Positions 1-9,260 are shown, counted from the stretch's first letter. The stretch: 34,509 bases of DNA from Flavobacteriaceae bacterium (GCA_020346245.1 CP070778.1:2384501-2419009); one strand, 5' to 3'. Made by a program: numbers and translations. Notes: generated from the letters alone by a model not told the origin.

Positions 1-555
1 ACAGGGTCTATTGGGGTTTTTGGAATTGTTCCAAATGTTAATGAACTGGCAGCGAATATTGGAATCAATGCGGAGCAGGTGGGGACCAATAAAAACTCTG
101 TTGATTATTCTTTGTTTGAACCAATGAGTGATGAGTTCAGAGCATTTGTGAAAGAAGGTATAGAGTCTACTTACCAGACTTTTTTGAAAAAAGTATCTGA
201 AGGAAGGAATATTACGATTGCCCGGGCAGATAGTCTGGCTCAGGGACGGGTTTGGAGTGGGGTCCAGGCCAAAGAATTGGGACTTGTAGATGAGTTAGGA
301 GGTCTTGAGGACGCAATTGAAGCCGCAGCCGCGTTGGCCAATGTGGATTCTTACTCGGTACGAAAATATCCGAAGTATAAAAGCAGTTTTGAACGTTTTA
401 TGGAAGATTTTGGCGGAGCAAGTATTCTAAACAAGGAAGAAATAATCCGCAAAGAGATTGGTGCTGAGGTTTATGGTCTTTATAAGGAAGTCAAATCGGT
501 AATGGAACAAAAAGGAATTCAGGCGCGTCTGCCTTTTACCTTAACCATTAAATAA
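1..555 (+). CDS. sppA: Signal peptide peptidase SppA, 67K type (C-terminal part, 5' end outside window)
   Basis: The reading frame is open from base 1, so the gene begins before the window; 184 codons are visible. It starts at a TGSIGVFG stretch, which in SppA directly follows the serine-containing core of the C-terminal protease domain, so the catalytic Ser and Lys lie outside the window. Further on, RVWSGVQAKELGLVDELGGLEDAIEAA is replaced here only by its key parts: the VWSG and GLVDELGG elements typical of the S49 family are both present. SppA is a membrane-anchored serine protease that degrades cleaved signal peptides. The stop is 4 bases before the next gene, so the two are probably co-transcribed. 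A GTG at base 79 is an internal Val codon, not a start. Confidence 0.9.
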   Translation, partial: TGSIGVFGIVPNVNELAANIGINAEQVGTNKNSVDYSLFEPMSDEFRAFVKEGIESTYQTFLKKVSEGRNITIARADSLAQGRVWSGVQAKELGLVDELGGLEDAIEAAAALANVDSYSVRKYPKYKSSFERFMEDFGGASILNKEEIIRKEIGAEVYGLYKEVKSVMEQKGIQARLPFTLTIK

Positions 556-559
556 CTTA

Positions 560-1270
560 ATGACTCCTAAAAAAAGAAAACAGGCATATCGCATATACAT
601 ATATCTGGGTGCGCTTTTTATAACATCCCTGGTGGTTTCCAATTTAATATTCCAAAAATTCTTCTTTTGGTATCCTTTTGGCGATGTAACTGTTTTTGGA
701 GCACCTTTATTTGAGATTTCCGTCGGGGTATTGCCTTACCCAATTACCTTTTTAATTACAGACCTTATTTCCGAAATATTTGGAAGGAAAAAAGCCAATC
801 AGGTGGTTACTACAGGTATTTTTGCTTCCTTTTTTTCCATGGGGATTATCTTAATAGCTGATATTGCACCAGCTATCCCTTCCTCTCCCGTAGACGACTC
901 TGTTTTCAGGAGCGTTTTTGCGCTATCTCCTTTAGCTGTACTTGCCTCAATGCTGGCCTACCTTAGTGCACAATATGTAGACATTGCTATCTATCATTTC
1001 TGGAAACGCCTCACCAAAGGGAAATTACTATGGCTTCGTAATAATTTCTCCACTTTTTCTTCCCAGATTATTGATACAACTACCGTAGTTGGGCTCCTCT
1101 GCATTTTTGGCGTAATTCCATGGCATATGTTCCAGGGTTTGGTTATAAGTGGTGTTATTTTTAAAATATTCATTGCTTTTCTGGATACTCCATTTCTTTA
1201 TTTGTTCGTTTATATCTTCAGAAAGCGATTTAAACTGGCTGTGGGCGAAGAAATTAACCTCGATGCCTGA
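560..1270 (+). CDS. Queuosine precursor transporter, YhhQ/VUT family
   Basis: This 236-residue protein is mostly hydrophobic, with about six membrane segments. It has the family pattern of an early GDVTVFGAPLFEISVGVLPYPITF-like region, of which the FEIS, LPYPITFLITDLI and EIFGRKKA elements are visible, and a later NNFSTFSSQIIDT stretch. In E. coli YhhQ takes up the queuosine precursors preQ0 and preQ1 across the inner membrane for tRNA modification; that role is inferred here from family membership. The gene starts 4 bases after sppA. No queuosine biosynthesis genes are nearby. I see no strong terminator in the 129 bases downstream, only a weak inverted repeat (TTAGCAA/TTGCTAA) near 1277-1305. 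Confidence 0.88.
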   Translation: MTPKKRKQAYRIYIYLGALFITSLVVSNLIFQKFFFWYPFGDVTVFGAPLFEISVGVLPYPITFLITDLISEIFGRKKANQVVTTGIFASFFSMGIILIADIAPAIPSSPVDDSVFRSVFALSPLAVLASMLAYLSAQYVDIAIYHFWKRLTKGKLLWLRNNFSTFSSQIIDTTTVVGLLCIFGVIPWHMFQGLVISGVIFKIFIAFLDTPFLYLFVYIFRKRFKLAVGEEINLDA

Positions 1271-1399
1271 AATTAATTAGCAAGACAGCATCTATTCTTT
1301 GCTAACTATATCTAGCTCTTTTTTATTTTTTAAGTTTTCGATAAAAGGTATACTAATACCAATTTTTTTAAGTTCTAAACGCACTGAGCTTCATACAAT

Positions 1400-4153
1400 A
1401 TGAAAAAGAGAATATTAAAAATTACCGGAGTACTGCTGTTGGTTGTTTTGGGTGTGCTTATTGCCATCCCTTTCTTCCTCGAGGCTAAGATTGGTGATCT
1501 AATCAAGAACAAGGTTAATAAGAACATCAACGCAACATTAGAGTTCTCAGATGTAAACCTTAGTCTGCTTAGCAGCTTTCCAATGGCTGAATTTCGAATT
1601 CAGGACTTGGTTCTGCTTTCAAAAGGTTCGTTTGAAGGAGACACCCTCTTTAAGTCTAGATCTATTGCTTTGGAAATGGGCATTAAGGAACTCTTCAAAA
1701 ATGCTGAGGAGCCTTTTATAATAAATAGCCTTACCCTGGACGGAGCAGTTTTGAAACTCAAAACAGATAAACATCAAAATGCAAATTACAAGATAGCTAA
1801 AGAGGAAGAACCGATTGCCAAAAATGAATCGGACTCAAGTAATTTTGCCTTAGGACTGGAATCTTTTCAACTAACAGATACCGAGATAATCTATGAAGAT
1901 CTGAGTTCCGGGATACTAGTTGAATTGAAGGATCTGGAGCACTCTGGCAAAGGAGACCTTTCATTGGAAATCAGTGAACTGGTAACACAAACCAGTGCTC
2001 TTGTTTTGTTTGAACGAGACAGCACCAGATATCTTAATAATACCGTGGTGACGCTGGATGCAATTATTGGGATTGACCTTAAAACTAATACCTATTCCTT
2101 TTTAAAGAACGAGGTCTTTATAAACAAACTTCCGCTGGTATTTGAAGGATTTGTAAGAAGTTTTGAAGATAAGCAGGAGGTAGCTATTAAATTCAAAACA
2201 CCTTCATCCGAGTTTTATAATTTCCTGGCGGTAATTCCTGAAGTCTATACCCAAAATATAAAGGATGTAAAAACCACAGGGAAATTCAATATTGAAGGTG
2301 AGGTTGCTGGTATAATAGATGATGATCACATCCCGGAATTTAATATCCAGATTGATGCCAGGGATGCTTCCTTAAAATATCCCGATTTGCCAAAAGCCAT
2401 AAAGAACATCAATATGGGCATGAGCATTAAAAATACTACTGGCCTGGCGGAGGATACTTTTATAGATATTGAAGAGGCATCCTTCGCTATAGAAAATGAC
2501 GGTTTTAAGTTAAGCTCAAGACTTACTGAATTATTGGGTAATACCAAAGTGCAATCCCATCTGGTTTGCAAAATGAATCTTGCAAATATTTCCAGAGCTT
2601 ACCCCATGCCCGTGGAGCTGGATTTGAGAGGTCTGCTCGATGCAGACATTAATACCTCTTTTGATATGGAGTCCATAGAAAAAAAGAGATACAAGAACAC
2701 AGTGTTAAATGGTCATTTAAAGGTAAACGGGCTGAGATACCATTCTGATATTTTATCCGAACCTCTCACAATACACAATGCAAGTATGGGATTTTCCCCA
2801 TCAAGGGTAATGCTTAATGATATGAACGGGCAACTTGGTAGTACGGATTTCAATATAGATGGAACCATTAAAAACCTGTTGGGCTTTTTATTTAATGATG
2901 AGAATATAACAGGGAGCTTTACTATGAACTCAGACACTTTTGATCTGGGTGATTTTATGACTGCAGGAGCTGATGCGCAAACGCAAAATAATGAACCAGG
3001 ATTAAGTGCGGAAGTTTCAGGACTTAAAACAGAAAAAATACAAATTCCGGCATTCCTCGAATGTACTGTTGATGCCCGGGCTGGTTCAGTTGTTTATGAT
3101 AACCTGATTTTGAGAAATGTAAAAGGTCAATTGAGGATTGTTGATCAAAAAGCCCAGCTTACTAACTTTCAGTCATCATTATTTGATGGGAACCTGAGCT
3201 TAAACGGGTTCACAAGTACTAAAGGAGAAACTCCCGATTTTCAGATGGAAGTGGGCATGAGCAATTTAAACTTAGCAGACACCTTTAAATCTCTGGAGCT
3301 ATTCAGGATACTTGCGCCTATGGCGGCATCCCTGGAAGGGAAATTAAATACGGCAATAAATATTTCCGGCCAGTTGAATGACAATTTTACACCGGATCTC
3401 AATACAATTACAGGAACAGTAAATTCAGAATTGCTAGCCATGAAATTGAATCCGGAGAATAGTAAAATACTAAATGAATTGAATTCACGTCTGAATTTCA
3501 TTGAAGCAGACAAGTTTAATTTAAAGACCCTGAAAATGGCACTTTCCTTCAAAGACGGGACTGTCAGTGTTAAGCCATTTACAATTAACTACGACGATAT
3601 TGCCATAGCCGTAGATGGCAGCCATTCCTTTGATAAACATTTGAATTATAACCTAAACATTGAAGTCCCACCAAAATATTTGGGCGAGCAAATAAATTCG
3701 CTAATCGCCCAGATCGATGAAAAAGAACTGGATAGCTTAACACTTCCTGTGAAGGCCAATGTGGGGGGGTATTATGATGCACCAGAAATTAATACAGATC
3801 TTAACACAGGAATGAAAGATTTAACCTCGAGATTGCTTGCCGTGCAAAAACAAAAAATGATTAACAAGGGCACTGAGAAAGCGGGAGAACTTTTAGGCGG
3901 AATTTTATCCGGAAATGATAATGAACAGGATTCATCCGGCGAGAAGGGCAAAGAATATGAAAAATTAAATGAAGCTATGGAAGGTGTAGTCTCAGGGGAG
4001 ACAGAAAATAATGGCACGTCTAATATAAAGAGTGACACTATATCAAAGGAAGATCCTGTAACAAAGGCAGCAAAAGGAATTCTGGGGGGTATTTTGGGAG
4101 GAAAGAAAAAAAGTACAAATGAATCAAAGGCTGCGGAAGATACGGTTAACTAA
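1400..4153 (+). CDS. AsmA-like family protein (large envelope protein)
   Basis: This 917-residue protein has one N-terminal membrane anchor at about residues 5-28, after the basic start MKKR. A long beta-rich region follows, beginning in the AsmA way (KIGDLIKNKVNKNINATLEF). The C-terminal third resembles the AsmA-like domain, with repeated short strand and turn units such as NGQLGSTDFNIDGTIKNL. AsmA/TamB-type proteins are anchored in the inner membrane and span the periplasm; they are thought to guide phospholipid or outer-membrane biogenesis. The last 130 residues are low in complexity, with two related Gly-rich pieces (GELLGGILSG and GILGGILGGKKK) separated by acidic, polar sequence. The 3' end overlaps the convergent DUF2797 gene by 8 bases. 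Confidence 0.85.
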   Translation: MKKRILKITGVLLLVVLGVLIAIPFFLEAKIGDLIKNKVNKNINATLEFSDVNLSLLSSFPMAEFRIQDLVLLSKGSFEGDTLFKSRSIALEMGIKELFKNAEEPFIINSLTLDGAVLKLKTDKHQNANYKIAKEEEPIAKNESDSSNFALGLESFQLTDTEIIYEDLSSGILVELKDLEHSGKGDLSLEISELVTQTSALVLFERDSTRYLNNTVVTLDAIIGIDLKTNTYSFLKNEVFINKLPLVFEGFVRSFEDKQEVAIKFKTPSSEFYNFLAVIPEVYTQNIKDVKTTGKFNIEGEVAGIIDDDHIPEFNIQIDARDASLKYPDLPKAIKNINMGMSIKNTTGLAEDTFIDIEEASFAIENDGFKLSSRLTELLGNTKVQSHLVCKMNLANISRAYPMPVELDLRGLLDADINTSFDMESIEKKRYKNTVLNGHLKVNGLRYHSDILSEPLTIHNASMGFSPSRVMLNDMNGQLGSTDFNIDGTIKNLLGFLFNDENITGSFTMNSDTFDLGDFMTAGADAQTQNNEPGLSAEVSGLKTEKIQIPAFLECTVDARAGSVVYDNLILRNVKGQLRIVDQKAQLTNFQSSLFDGNLSLNGFTSTKGETPDFQMEVGMSNLNLADTFKSLELFRILAPMAASLEGKLNTAINISGQLNDNFTPDLNTITGTVNSELLAMKLNPENSKILNELNSRLNFIEADKFNLKTLKMALSFKDGTVSVKPFTINYDDIAIAVDGSHSFDKHLNYNLNIEVPPKYLGEQINSLIAQIDEKELDSLTLPVKANVGGYYDAPEINTDLNTGMKDLTSRLLAVQKQKMINKGTEKAGELLGGILSGNDNEQDSSGEKGKEYEKLNEAMEGVVSGETENNGTSNIKSDTISKEDPVTKAAKGILGGILGGKKKSTNESKAAEDTVN

Positions 4154-4940
4154 TTCCAAGACTTACGTACAAACCCTCATTCCCCCGAATATTAAACACA
4201 GTATTATCTTCAAATATTAAGTATTGTCCCTTTACCCCTTTAAGCACACCTTTATAGGATGTTGCTTTTTGGAGATTAAGACTTTTTACTTTTACCGGAT
4301 ACTGCAGAACCGGAAACTCCATATGGGTTTCCTGATTGTTTTCTATGTAATAAGCAACAGCTTCATCAGGGATGTATTTACTTAACTTATTTCGCCATTC
4401 AATCAAATCTACATCTTCTAAAGTATTTGTGAGCATTTTCCGCCAATTGGTTTTGTCGCTTACATGTTCTTTTAAGGCGAGTTCTGTTATGCCAGCCAAA
4501 TAACGGTTGGGAACCTCAACTATTTCAATTGCCTCATGGGCTCCCTGATCAATCCATCTGGTAGGGATCTGCGATTTCCTTGTAACACCTACTTTTACAT
4601 TACTCGAATTGGCCAGATATACTATATGTGGTTGTAGTTGTACTTTTTTTTCATATTCCAAATCCCGGTCTTCCTTATCCAAATGGGCCGTACTGAGTTC
4701 TGGTCTCATTATCCAATCGCCTGCAGCAGGCGTTTCAAAAAAACATGTTTGACAATATCCCTGCCTGAAAATAGGCCTGTCCTCGCCACAATTCAGACAC
4801 TGGTATTTTATAAAACGTAATTGCAATTCTTTGTCCAATACCTGATTGACATTTAAAAAATCTTCATTAAATATCAGATAATACTGAATAGGATGGCCCA
4901 TTTCAGATTGCATCTTGCGCAAAACACCCTCGTAAAGCAT
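4146..4940 (-). CDS. DUF2797 domain protein with zinc-ribbon-like cysteines
   Basis: This 264-residue protein matches the DUF2797 pattern. A four-cysteine cluster (CLNCGEDRPIFRQGYCQTC, residues about 48-66) looks like a zinc ribbon. After it come LQPHIVYLANSSNVKVGVTR and IPTRWIDQGA, whose KVGVTR and RW-DQGA parts are the family signature and resemble a GIY-YIG-like fold core. The biochemical role of the family is not established, and I assign none. The start is the ATG at 4940, 79 bases from the divergent GH3 gene; the 3' end overlaps the AsmA-like gene by 8 bases. Confidence is high for the family and nil for a function. Confidence 0.85.
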   Translation of the reverse strand: MLYEGVLRKMQSEMGHPIQYYLIFNEDFLNVNQVLDKELQLRFIKYQCLNCGEDRPIFRQGYCQTCFFETPAAGDWIMRPELSTAHLDKEDRDLEYEKKVQLQPHIVYLANSSNVKVGVTRKSQIPTRWIDQGAHEAIEIVEVPNRYLAGITELALKEHVSDKTNWRKMLTNTLEDVDLIEWRNKLSKYIPDEAVAYYIENNQETHMEFPVLQYPVKVKSLNLQKATSYKGVLKGVKGQYLIFEDNTVFNIRGNEGLYVSLGIS

Positions 4941-5019
4941 GAATCTTGATTTTAGTTAAAAATTCAATTGAAAATACTAACTTTATCCGTTAGGATTAAG
5001 CCACTAAAGATACCCAAAA

Positions 5020-6534
5020 ATGCCGATACCTTTATTTAATTCCATTGCTTCATGGCTTTTGAAAAAGCGCTATCATCAGATAGAACTATTTCTTAAGTAC
5101 CCTGCGGAAGTACAGGAGGAGGTTTTGTTTCAATTATTGGGAATTGCCGAAGACACAAAGATTGGCCGGAAACACAAATTTGATTCAATTACAAGCTATA
5201 AGGCTTTTGCTGAACGTATTCCTATTGTTTCCTATGAGGAAATAGAGCCCTTAATTGAGCGTACCAGAAGAGGAGAGCAAAACATATTTTGGCCAACAGC
5301 AATTAAGTGGTTTGCAAAAAGTAGCGGAACAACCAATGCCAAAAGCAAGTTTATTCCGGTAAGTGCTGAGGCCTTAGAAGATTGCCACTATAAATCGGGG
5401 AAGGACTTATTATGTCTCTATTTAAATAATAATGAAAATTCTCAGTTGTTCACAGGTAAAAGTCTTCGCTTAGGAGGCAGTAAGGAGTTATATGAGGATA
5501 ACGGAACATTTTTTGGCGATCTTTCGGCTATTTTAATAGATAACATGCCTTTTTGGGCAGAGTTGAGCAGTACCCCAAGCAGCAGGATTTCTCTTATGAG
5601 CGAATGGGAAACAAAAATGAATGCTATTATTCAAGAGAGCATAAGGGAAAACGTTACCAGTTTGGCTGGTGTACCTTCCTGGATGTTGGTTCTCTTAAAC
5701 AAAGTATTGGAAGAAACGGGTAAGGATAATTTATTTGAGGTTTGGGAAAATCTTGAAGTATATTTCCATGGCGGAGTAAGTTTTAATCCTTACCTGGAAC
5801 AATACCATAATCTTCTCCCAAAGAGTAATTTCAACTATTACGAGATTTATAACGCTTCTGAAGGATTTTTTGCCATTCAAGACCGAAATAATGCAGATGA
5901 TTTATTATTAATGCTCGATTATGGAATTTTTTACGAATTTATTCCCATGGAAACCTATGGTCTTCCAGATCAAAAAGTACTTCCATTATGGGAGGTAGAG
6001 GAAAATCAGAATTACGCCATTATAATTACGACAAATTCAGGACTCTGGCGCTATTCAATAGGTGATACAATTCGTTTTACTTCTACCAATCCTTATAGGA
6101 TTAAGGTTACTGGAAGGACAAAACATCATATTAATGCTTTTGGTGAGGAGCTGATCATTGAAAATGCTGAACAGGCCCTTAAAAATAGTTGTCAGAAGAC
6201 GGGCGCGGAAATAATGGATTATACTGCCGCTCCCATTTTTATGTCACAAAATGAAAAAGGAGCCCATGAATGGATCATTGAATTTAGAAAAGCTCCGGAA
6301 GAAATTCAATATTTTACAGAAGTATTGGACAACGCTCTTAAATCTTTAAATTCTGATTATGAGGCAAAGCGTTACAATAGTATGACATTAAAAATGCCCA
6401 AAGTCCATATGGCCAGAAAGAACCTTTTCTATGACTGGCTAAAGTCTAAAGGAAAACTTGGAGGACAGCATAAAATCCCACGATTATCTAATGAGAGGAT
6501 CTATGTAGATGAGCTATTAGAAATGAATAGCTAA
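5020..6534 (+). CDS. GH3 auxin-responsive promoter family protein (acyl-acid amido synthetase-like)
   Basis: This 504-residue protein has the three adenylation motifs of the GH3 family: SSGTT at 101-105 in the ATP-loop context WFAKSSGTTNAKSKFIP, a YNASEGFFA element near residue 285, and YSIGDTIRF near residue 347. Plant GH3 enzymes adenylate carboxylic acids such as jasmonate or auxin and join them to amino acids. Bacterial homologues are common in Bacteroidota but their substrates are unknown. No signal peptide or membrane segment is seen, so it should be cytosolic. It is monocistronic in appearance, divergent from the DUF2797 gene. The adenylating fold is secure; the acid and the acceptor are not predictable from sequence. 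Confidence 0.88.
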   Translation: MPIPLFNSIASWLLKKRYHQIELFLKYPAEVQEEVLFQLLGIAEDTKIGRKHKFDSITSYKAFAERIPIVSYEEIEPLIERTRRGEQNIFWPTAIKWFAKSSGTTNAKSKFIPVSAEALEDCHYKSGKDLLCLYLNNNENSQLFTGKSLRLGGSKELYEDNGTFFGDLSAILIDNMPFWAELSSTPSSRISLMSEWETKMNAIIQESIRENVTSLAGVPSWMLVLLNKVLEETGKDNLFEVWENLEVYFHGGVSFNPYLEQYHNLLPKSNFNYYEIYNASEGFFAIQDRNNADDLLLMLDYGIFYEFIPMETYGLPDQKVLPLWEVEENQNYAIIITTNSGLWRYSIGDTIRFTSTNPYRIKVTGRTKHHINAFGEELIIENAEQALKNSCQKTGAEIMDYTAAPIFMSQNEKGAHEWIIEFRKAPEEIQYFTEVLDNALKSLNSDYEAKRYNSMTLKMPKVHMARKNLFYDWLKSKGKLGGQHKIPRLSNERIYVDELLEMNS

Positions 6535-6538
6535 AACC

Positions 6539-6640
6539 ATGAATTATATATCGGTTGTTACCGCAGGACACCATTGTTTAAGCTACTATATCGATGAAAA
6601 ACACCAATTAATCCAAAAAATTCCCGGAATAGATTATTAA
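6539..6640 (+). CDS. Possible small protein of 33 residues (weak)
   Basis: An ATG opens an uninterrupted 33-codon frame beginning MNYISVVTAGHHCLSYYIDE and ending in TAA, 4 bases after the GH3 stop. It fills most of the 158-base gap before the next gene. I do not recognise the product. There is no clear ribosome-binding site, though Bacteroidota often lack one. It could be a relic of a longer gene or chance open sequence. Confidence 0.2.
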   Translation: MNYISVVTAGHHCLSYYIDEKHQLIQKIPGIDY

Positions 6641-6692
6641 TGGTCATTTTGCATCCCCTAACTTAACCCGATTATTAATAAATATCACATTT

Positions 6693-7259
6693 ATGGCTGA
6701 ACGACTGGTTGTTTTATCCGATATGTGGGGCGCAAAAAAAGGATTGTGGATTACGTCTTATTTAGGCTATTTGCAACAATATTTTGATATTGTTTTTTAC
6801 GATAGCCTTCAACTTTCCGATATAAAACTTTCTGACTATACACCTGAAAATGTCTGTGAAGCGTTTTCCAAAGGAGGCATGAATACGGCATTGGCTCAAC
6901 TTTTGACCAAAGAAAGGGAAGAAAGCCATTACCTCACTTTTTGTGCAGGTGGTTCTATAGCCTGGAATGCTGCCTTACGTGGTCTGCCAATGAAGTCACT
7001 AACAGCAGTATCACCTTTAAACCTCCATTTGCAAACCGAAAAACCAGAATGTAAGGTAAATTTACTTTTTGGCGAATATCACAAGGACAAGCCGACTACC
7101 AAATGGGCCTCTGAAATGGATGTAAATATGGAAATTGTCCCTAAATTCGGCAGGGAACTATATAGTGACGACAAAATAATCCAAAAGGTAAGTCTGAATT
7201 TGCTGCAGGGCCTATTAAAAAATACACTTAGTTTTAAGAAACTGCCTTTAGTTTCTTGA
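6693..7259 (+). CDS. Small alpha/beta-hydrolase-like protein, possibly BioG/DUF452-related
   Basis: This 188-residue protein has the look of a compact alpha/beta hydrolase: strand 1 LVVLSDMWG, strand 3 FDIVFYDSL, and a nucleophile-elbow-like FCAGGSIAW at 83-91. Aligned with the usual G-x-S-x-G-G elbow, the nucleophile position is Cys84 and the first glycine is Phe or Thr. A second strand before LLFGEYHKD fits the position of the acid loop. A late catalytic His in the usual place is not obvious; the region reads PKFGRELY. BioG-type pimeloyl-ACP methyl esterases and dienelactone hydrolases (Cys nucleophile) are the comparisons I considered; I cannot choose between them. It is 26 bases into a convergent overlap with clpX. 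No biotin gene is adjacent. Confidence 0.55.
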   Translation: MAERLVVLSDMWGAKKGLWITSYLGYLQQYFDIVFYDSLQLSDIKLSDYTPENVCEAFSKGGMNTALAQLLTKEREESHYLTFCAGGSIAWNAALRGLPMKSLTAVSPLNLHLQTEKPECKVNLLFGEYHKDKPTTKWASEMDVNMEIVPKFGRELYSDDKIIQKVSLNLLQGLLKNTLSFKKLPLVS

Positions 7260-8469
7260 TGGTTTCAAAGGATAATTTGTTCTCTGCATAAGGTTTAGTA
7301 ACCTTAAATTCTGTTTCTTCACTGCTGGGAAGTTCAAACATTGCATCTGTAAAAACAGCTTCGCATAAGGATCTTAAACCCCTGGCACCTAACTTATATT
7401 CAACTGCTTTTTCTACAATGTAGTCCAATGCCTGATCAGTAATCTTAAAATTAATGCCATCCATGGCAAATAATTTTTCATACTGTTTTATAATAGCATT
7501 TTTAGGTTCAGTTAAAATAGCTCTCAGTGCTTTTTGATCCAGTGGATTCATATGCGTTAGTACTGGTAATCTTCCAATTATTTCCGGAATTAACCCAAAT
7601 TCTTTAAGGTCTTTTGGTATGATATATTGCAGGACATTCGAATTATCCAAACTATCTTCTTTTTTAGCTGCGCTGTAACCAATAGCCTGCATATTCAGTC
7701 GTTTGGTAATAATTCGCTCTATCCCATCAAAAGCACCTCCCGCGATAAACAGGATATTCTCTGTATTTACTTCTATAAATTTTTGATCGGGGTGTTTTCT
7801 TCCGCCTTTAGGGGGTACATTTACCATAGTTCCCTCCAATAATTTAAGTAATCCCTGTTGTACACCTTCACCAGAAACGTCGCGCGTAATAGAAGGGTTA
7901 TCACTTTTACGGGCAATTTTGTCAAGCTCGTCAATAAAAACAATGCCTCTCTCCGCTTTTTCCAGATTGTAATCTGCTGCCTGCAAAAGTCGGGTAAGGA
8001 TACTTTCCACATCTTCACCCACATATCCCGCCTCGGTTAATACAGTTGCATCAACAATAGCCAGTGGCACATTAAGCATTTTTGCAATGGTTTTGGCCAT
8101 TAGTGTTTTACCGGTACCGGTCTGACCAACCATTACAATATTACTTTTTTGAATCTCTATGTCATCCTCCTTGGAATGAGGCTGTAATAGTCTTTTATAG
8201 TGATTATAAACTGCTACAGAAAGCACTTTCTTTGTACGTTCCTGGCCAATGACATAGGTATCCAGAAAACTTTTTATTTCAAGAGGTTTTTTTAGTATAA
8301 GTTCGGAGGACAGGTCATCATTCTTTGATTGCTTTGATTCTTCCGCAACTATCCCATGTGCCTGTTCTATGCATCTGTCACAAATATGTGCATCCAAACC
8401 CGCTATCAATAGATTTGTCTCGGGTTTTTTTCTTCCACAAAAAGAACATTCCAGATTTTCCTTTGCCAT
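7234..8469 (-). CDS. clpX: ATP-dependent Clp protease ATP-binding subunit ClpX
   Basis: This 411-residue protein is the AAA+ unfoldase that feeds substrates to ClpP. The N-terminal zinc-binding domain has Cys8, Cys11, Cys30 and Cys33. Walker A is GQTGTGKT at 115-122, the pore loop GYVG is at 148-151, and Walker B is FIDELD at 178-183. A sensor-2 region ([10 protein letters not shown]) is near the C-terminus. Length is normal for the family. The ClpP-docking tripeptide, IGF in E. coli, reads IGY here (QAIGYSAA, about residue 267). The gene lies 94 bases downstream of clpP, with a hairpin in the gap, and its 3' end overlaps the convergent hydrolase-like gene. Confidence 0.97.
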   Translation of the reverse strand: MAKENLECSFCGRKKPETNLLIAGLDAHICDRCIEQAHGIVAEESKQSKNDDLSSELILKKPLEIKSFLDTYVIGQERTKKVLSVAVYNHYKRLLQPHSKEDDIEIQKSNIVMVGQTGTGKTLMAKTIAKMLNVPLAIVDATVLTEAGYVGEDVESILTRLLQAADYNLEKAERGIVFIDELDKIARKSDNPSITRDVSGEGVQQGLLKLLEGTMVNVPPKGGRKHPDQKFIEVNTENILFIAGGAFDGIERIITKRLNMQAIGYSAAKKEDSLDNSNVLQYIIPKDLKEFGLIPEIIGRLPVLTHMNPLDQKALRAILTEPKNAIIKQYEKLFAMDGINFKITDQALDYIVEKAVEYKLGARGLRSLCEAVFTDAMFELPSSEETEFKVTKPYAENKLSFETIKKLKAVS

Positions 8470-8523
8470 AACTTATACTAGATTTCTAACTAATAACGAA
8501 TCAAAAGCTATTTTGGTTCATTA

Positions 8524-8555
8524 AAATACCCATAATACTAAAAATGTGGGTATTT
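8524..8555 (-). other. Stem-loop in the clpP-clpX gap
   Basis: Bases 8524-8532 (AAATACCCA) and 8547-8555 (TGGGTATTT) form a perfect 9-base stem around a 14-base loop. It lies 9 bases after the clpP stop. On the - strand only a short T-rich stretch (TTTTAA) follows, so it would be a weak terminator at best. It may be an mRNA-processing or partial-termination element setting the clpX to clpP ratio; that is inference. Confidence 0.5.
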
Positions 8556-8563
8556 CGTCGAAA

Positions 8564-9244
8564 TTAATCCTTATCCCTTTCTAATATTTCATCTATCATA
8601 CCATAATCCATGGCTTCCTGAGCTTTCATCCAATAGTCCCGATCACTATCTTCATAGACTTTATCAAATTTTTGCCCTGAGTGTTTAGATATAATATGAT
8701 ATAATTCATCCTTAATTTTGAGTACTTCAATGGCAGCAATTTCTATATCACTGGCCTGCCCCTGTGCTCCGGACATCGGTTGGTGAATCATTACCCTGGA
8801 ATGAGTTAAACCACTGCGTTTGCCTTTTTCGCCGGCACACAACAAAACTGCGGCCATGGAAGCTGCCATTCCTGTGCAGATTGTGGCCACATCAGGTTTA
8901 ATAAATTGCATGGTATCGTAAATGCCCAAACCAGCATAAACACTGCCCCCGGGAGAGTTAATGTAAATCTGAATATCTTTTGATGAATCTGCACTCGCCA
9001 GAAAGAGTAATTGTGCCTGCACAATGTTTGCGACCTGGTCATTAATCCCTGTCCCCAAAAAAATAATACGATCCATCATAAGTCTGGAAAAAACATCCAT
9101 TGCAATTGCATTCAGTTGTCTTTCCTCAATAATGTTTGGTGTCATGTTAACCGGATACATGCTACTAATAATACGCTCATAGTACATGCTGTTAATACCC
9201 TGGTCTTTAATGGCATAATTTTGAAATTCTTTTCCGAAATCCAT
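8564..9244 (-). CDS. clpP: ATP-dependent Clp protease proteolytic subunit ClpP
   Basis: This 226-residue protein is the serine peptidase that forms the proteolytic barrel used by ClpX. The catalytic triad is visible: Ser129 in GMAASMA, His154 in MIHQP, and Asp199 (likely) in the EDSDRDYW stretch. The handle-region element YINSPGGSV is at about residues 94-102. The N-terminus has about 25 residues ahead of the mature-like start near the YYERIISSMYPVN region, consistent with a processed propeptide. It sits between tig and clpX in the common tig-clpP-clpX order, all on the - strand. A strong terminator stands between it and tig, leaving only about 16 bases between the T-run and the clpP ATG. Confidence 0.97.
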   Translation of the reverse strand: MDFGKEFQNYAIKDQGINSMYYERIISSMYPVNMTPNIIEERQLNAIAMDVFSRLMMDRIIFLGTGINDQVANIVQAQLLFLASADSSKDIQIYINSPGGSVYAGLGIYDTMQFIKPDVATICTGMAASMAAVLLCAGEKGKRSGLTHSRVMIHQPMSGAQGQASDIEIAAIEVLKIKDELYHIISKHSGQKFDKVYEDSDRDYWMKAQEAMDYGMIDEILERDKD

Positions 9245-9260
9245 ATAAGTAATAATATTT

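Noticed and set aside
1277..1305. Inverted repeat after the YhhQ gene as a terminator
   Set aside because: The stem is only 7 bases with a 15-base loop, and the nearest T-run is more than 10 bases away.
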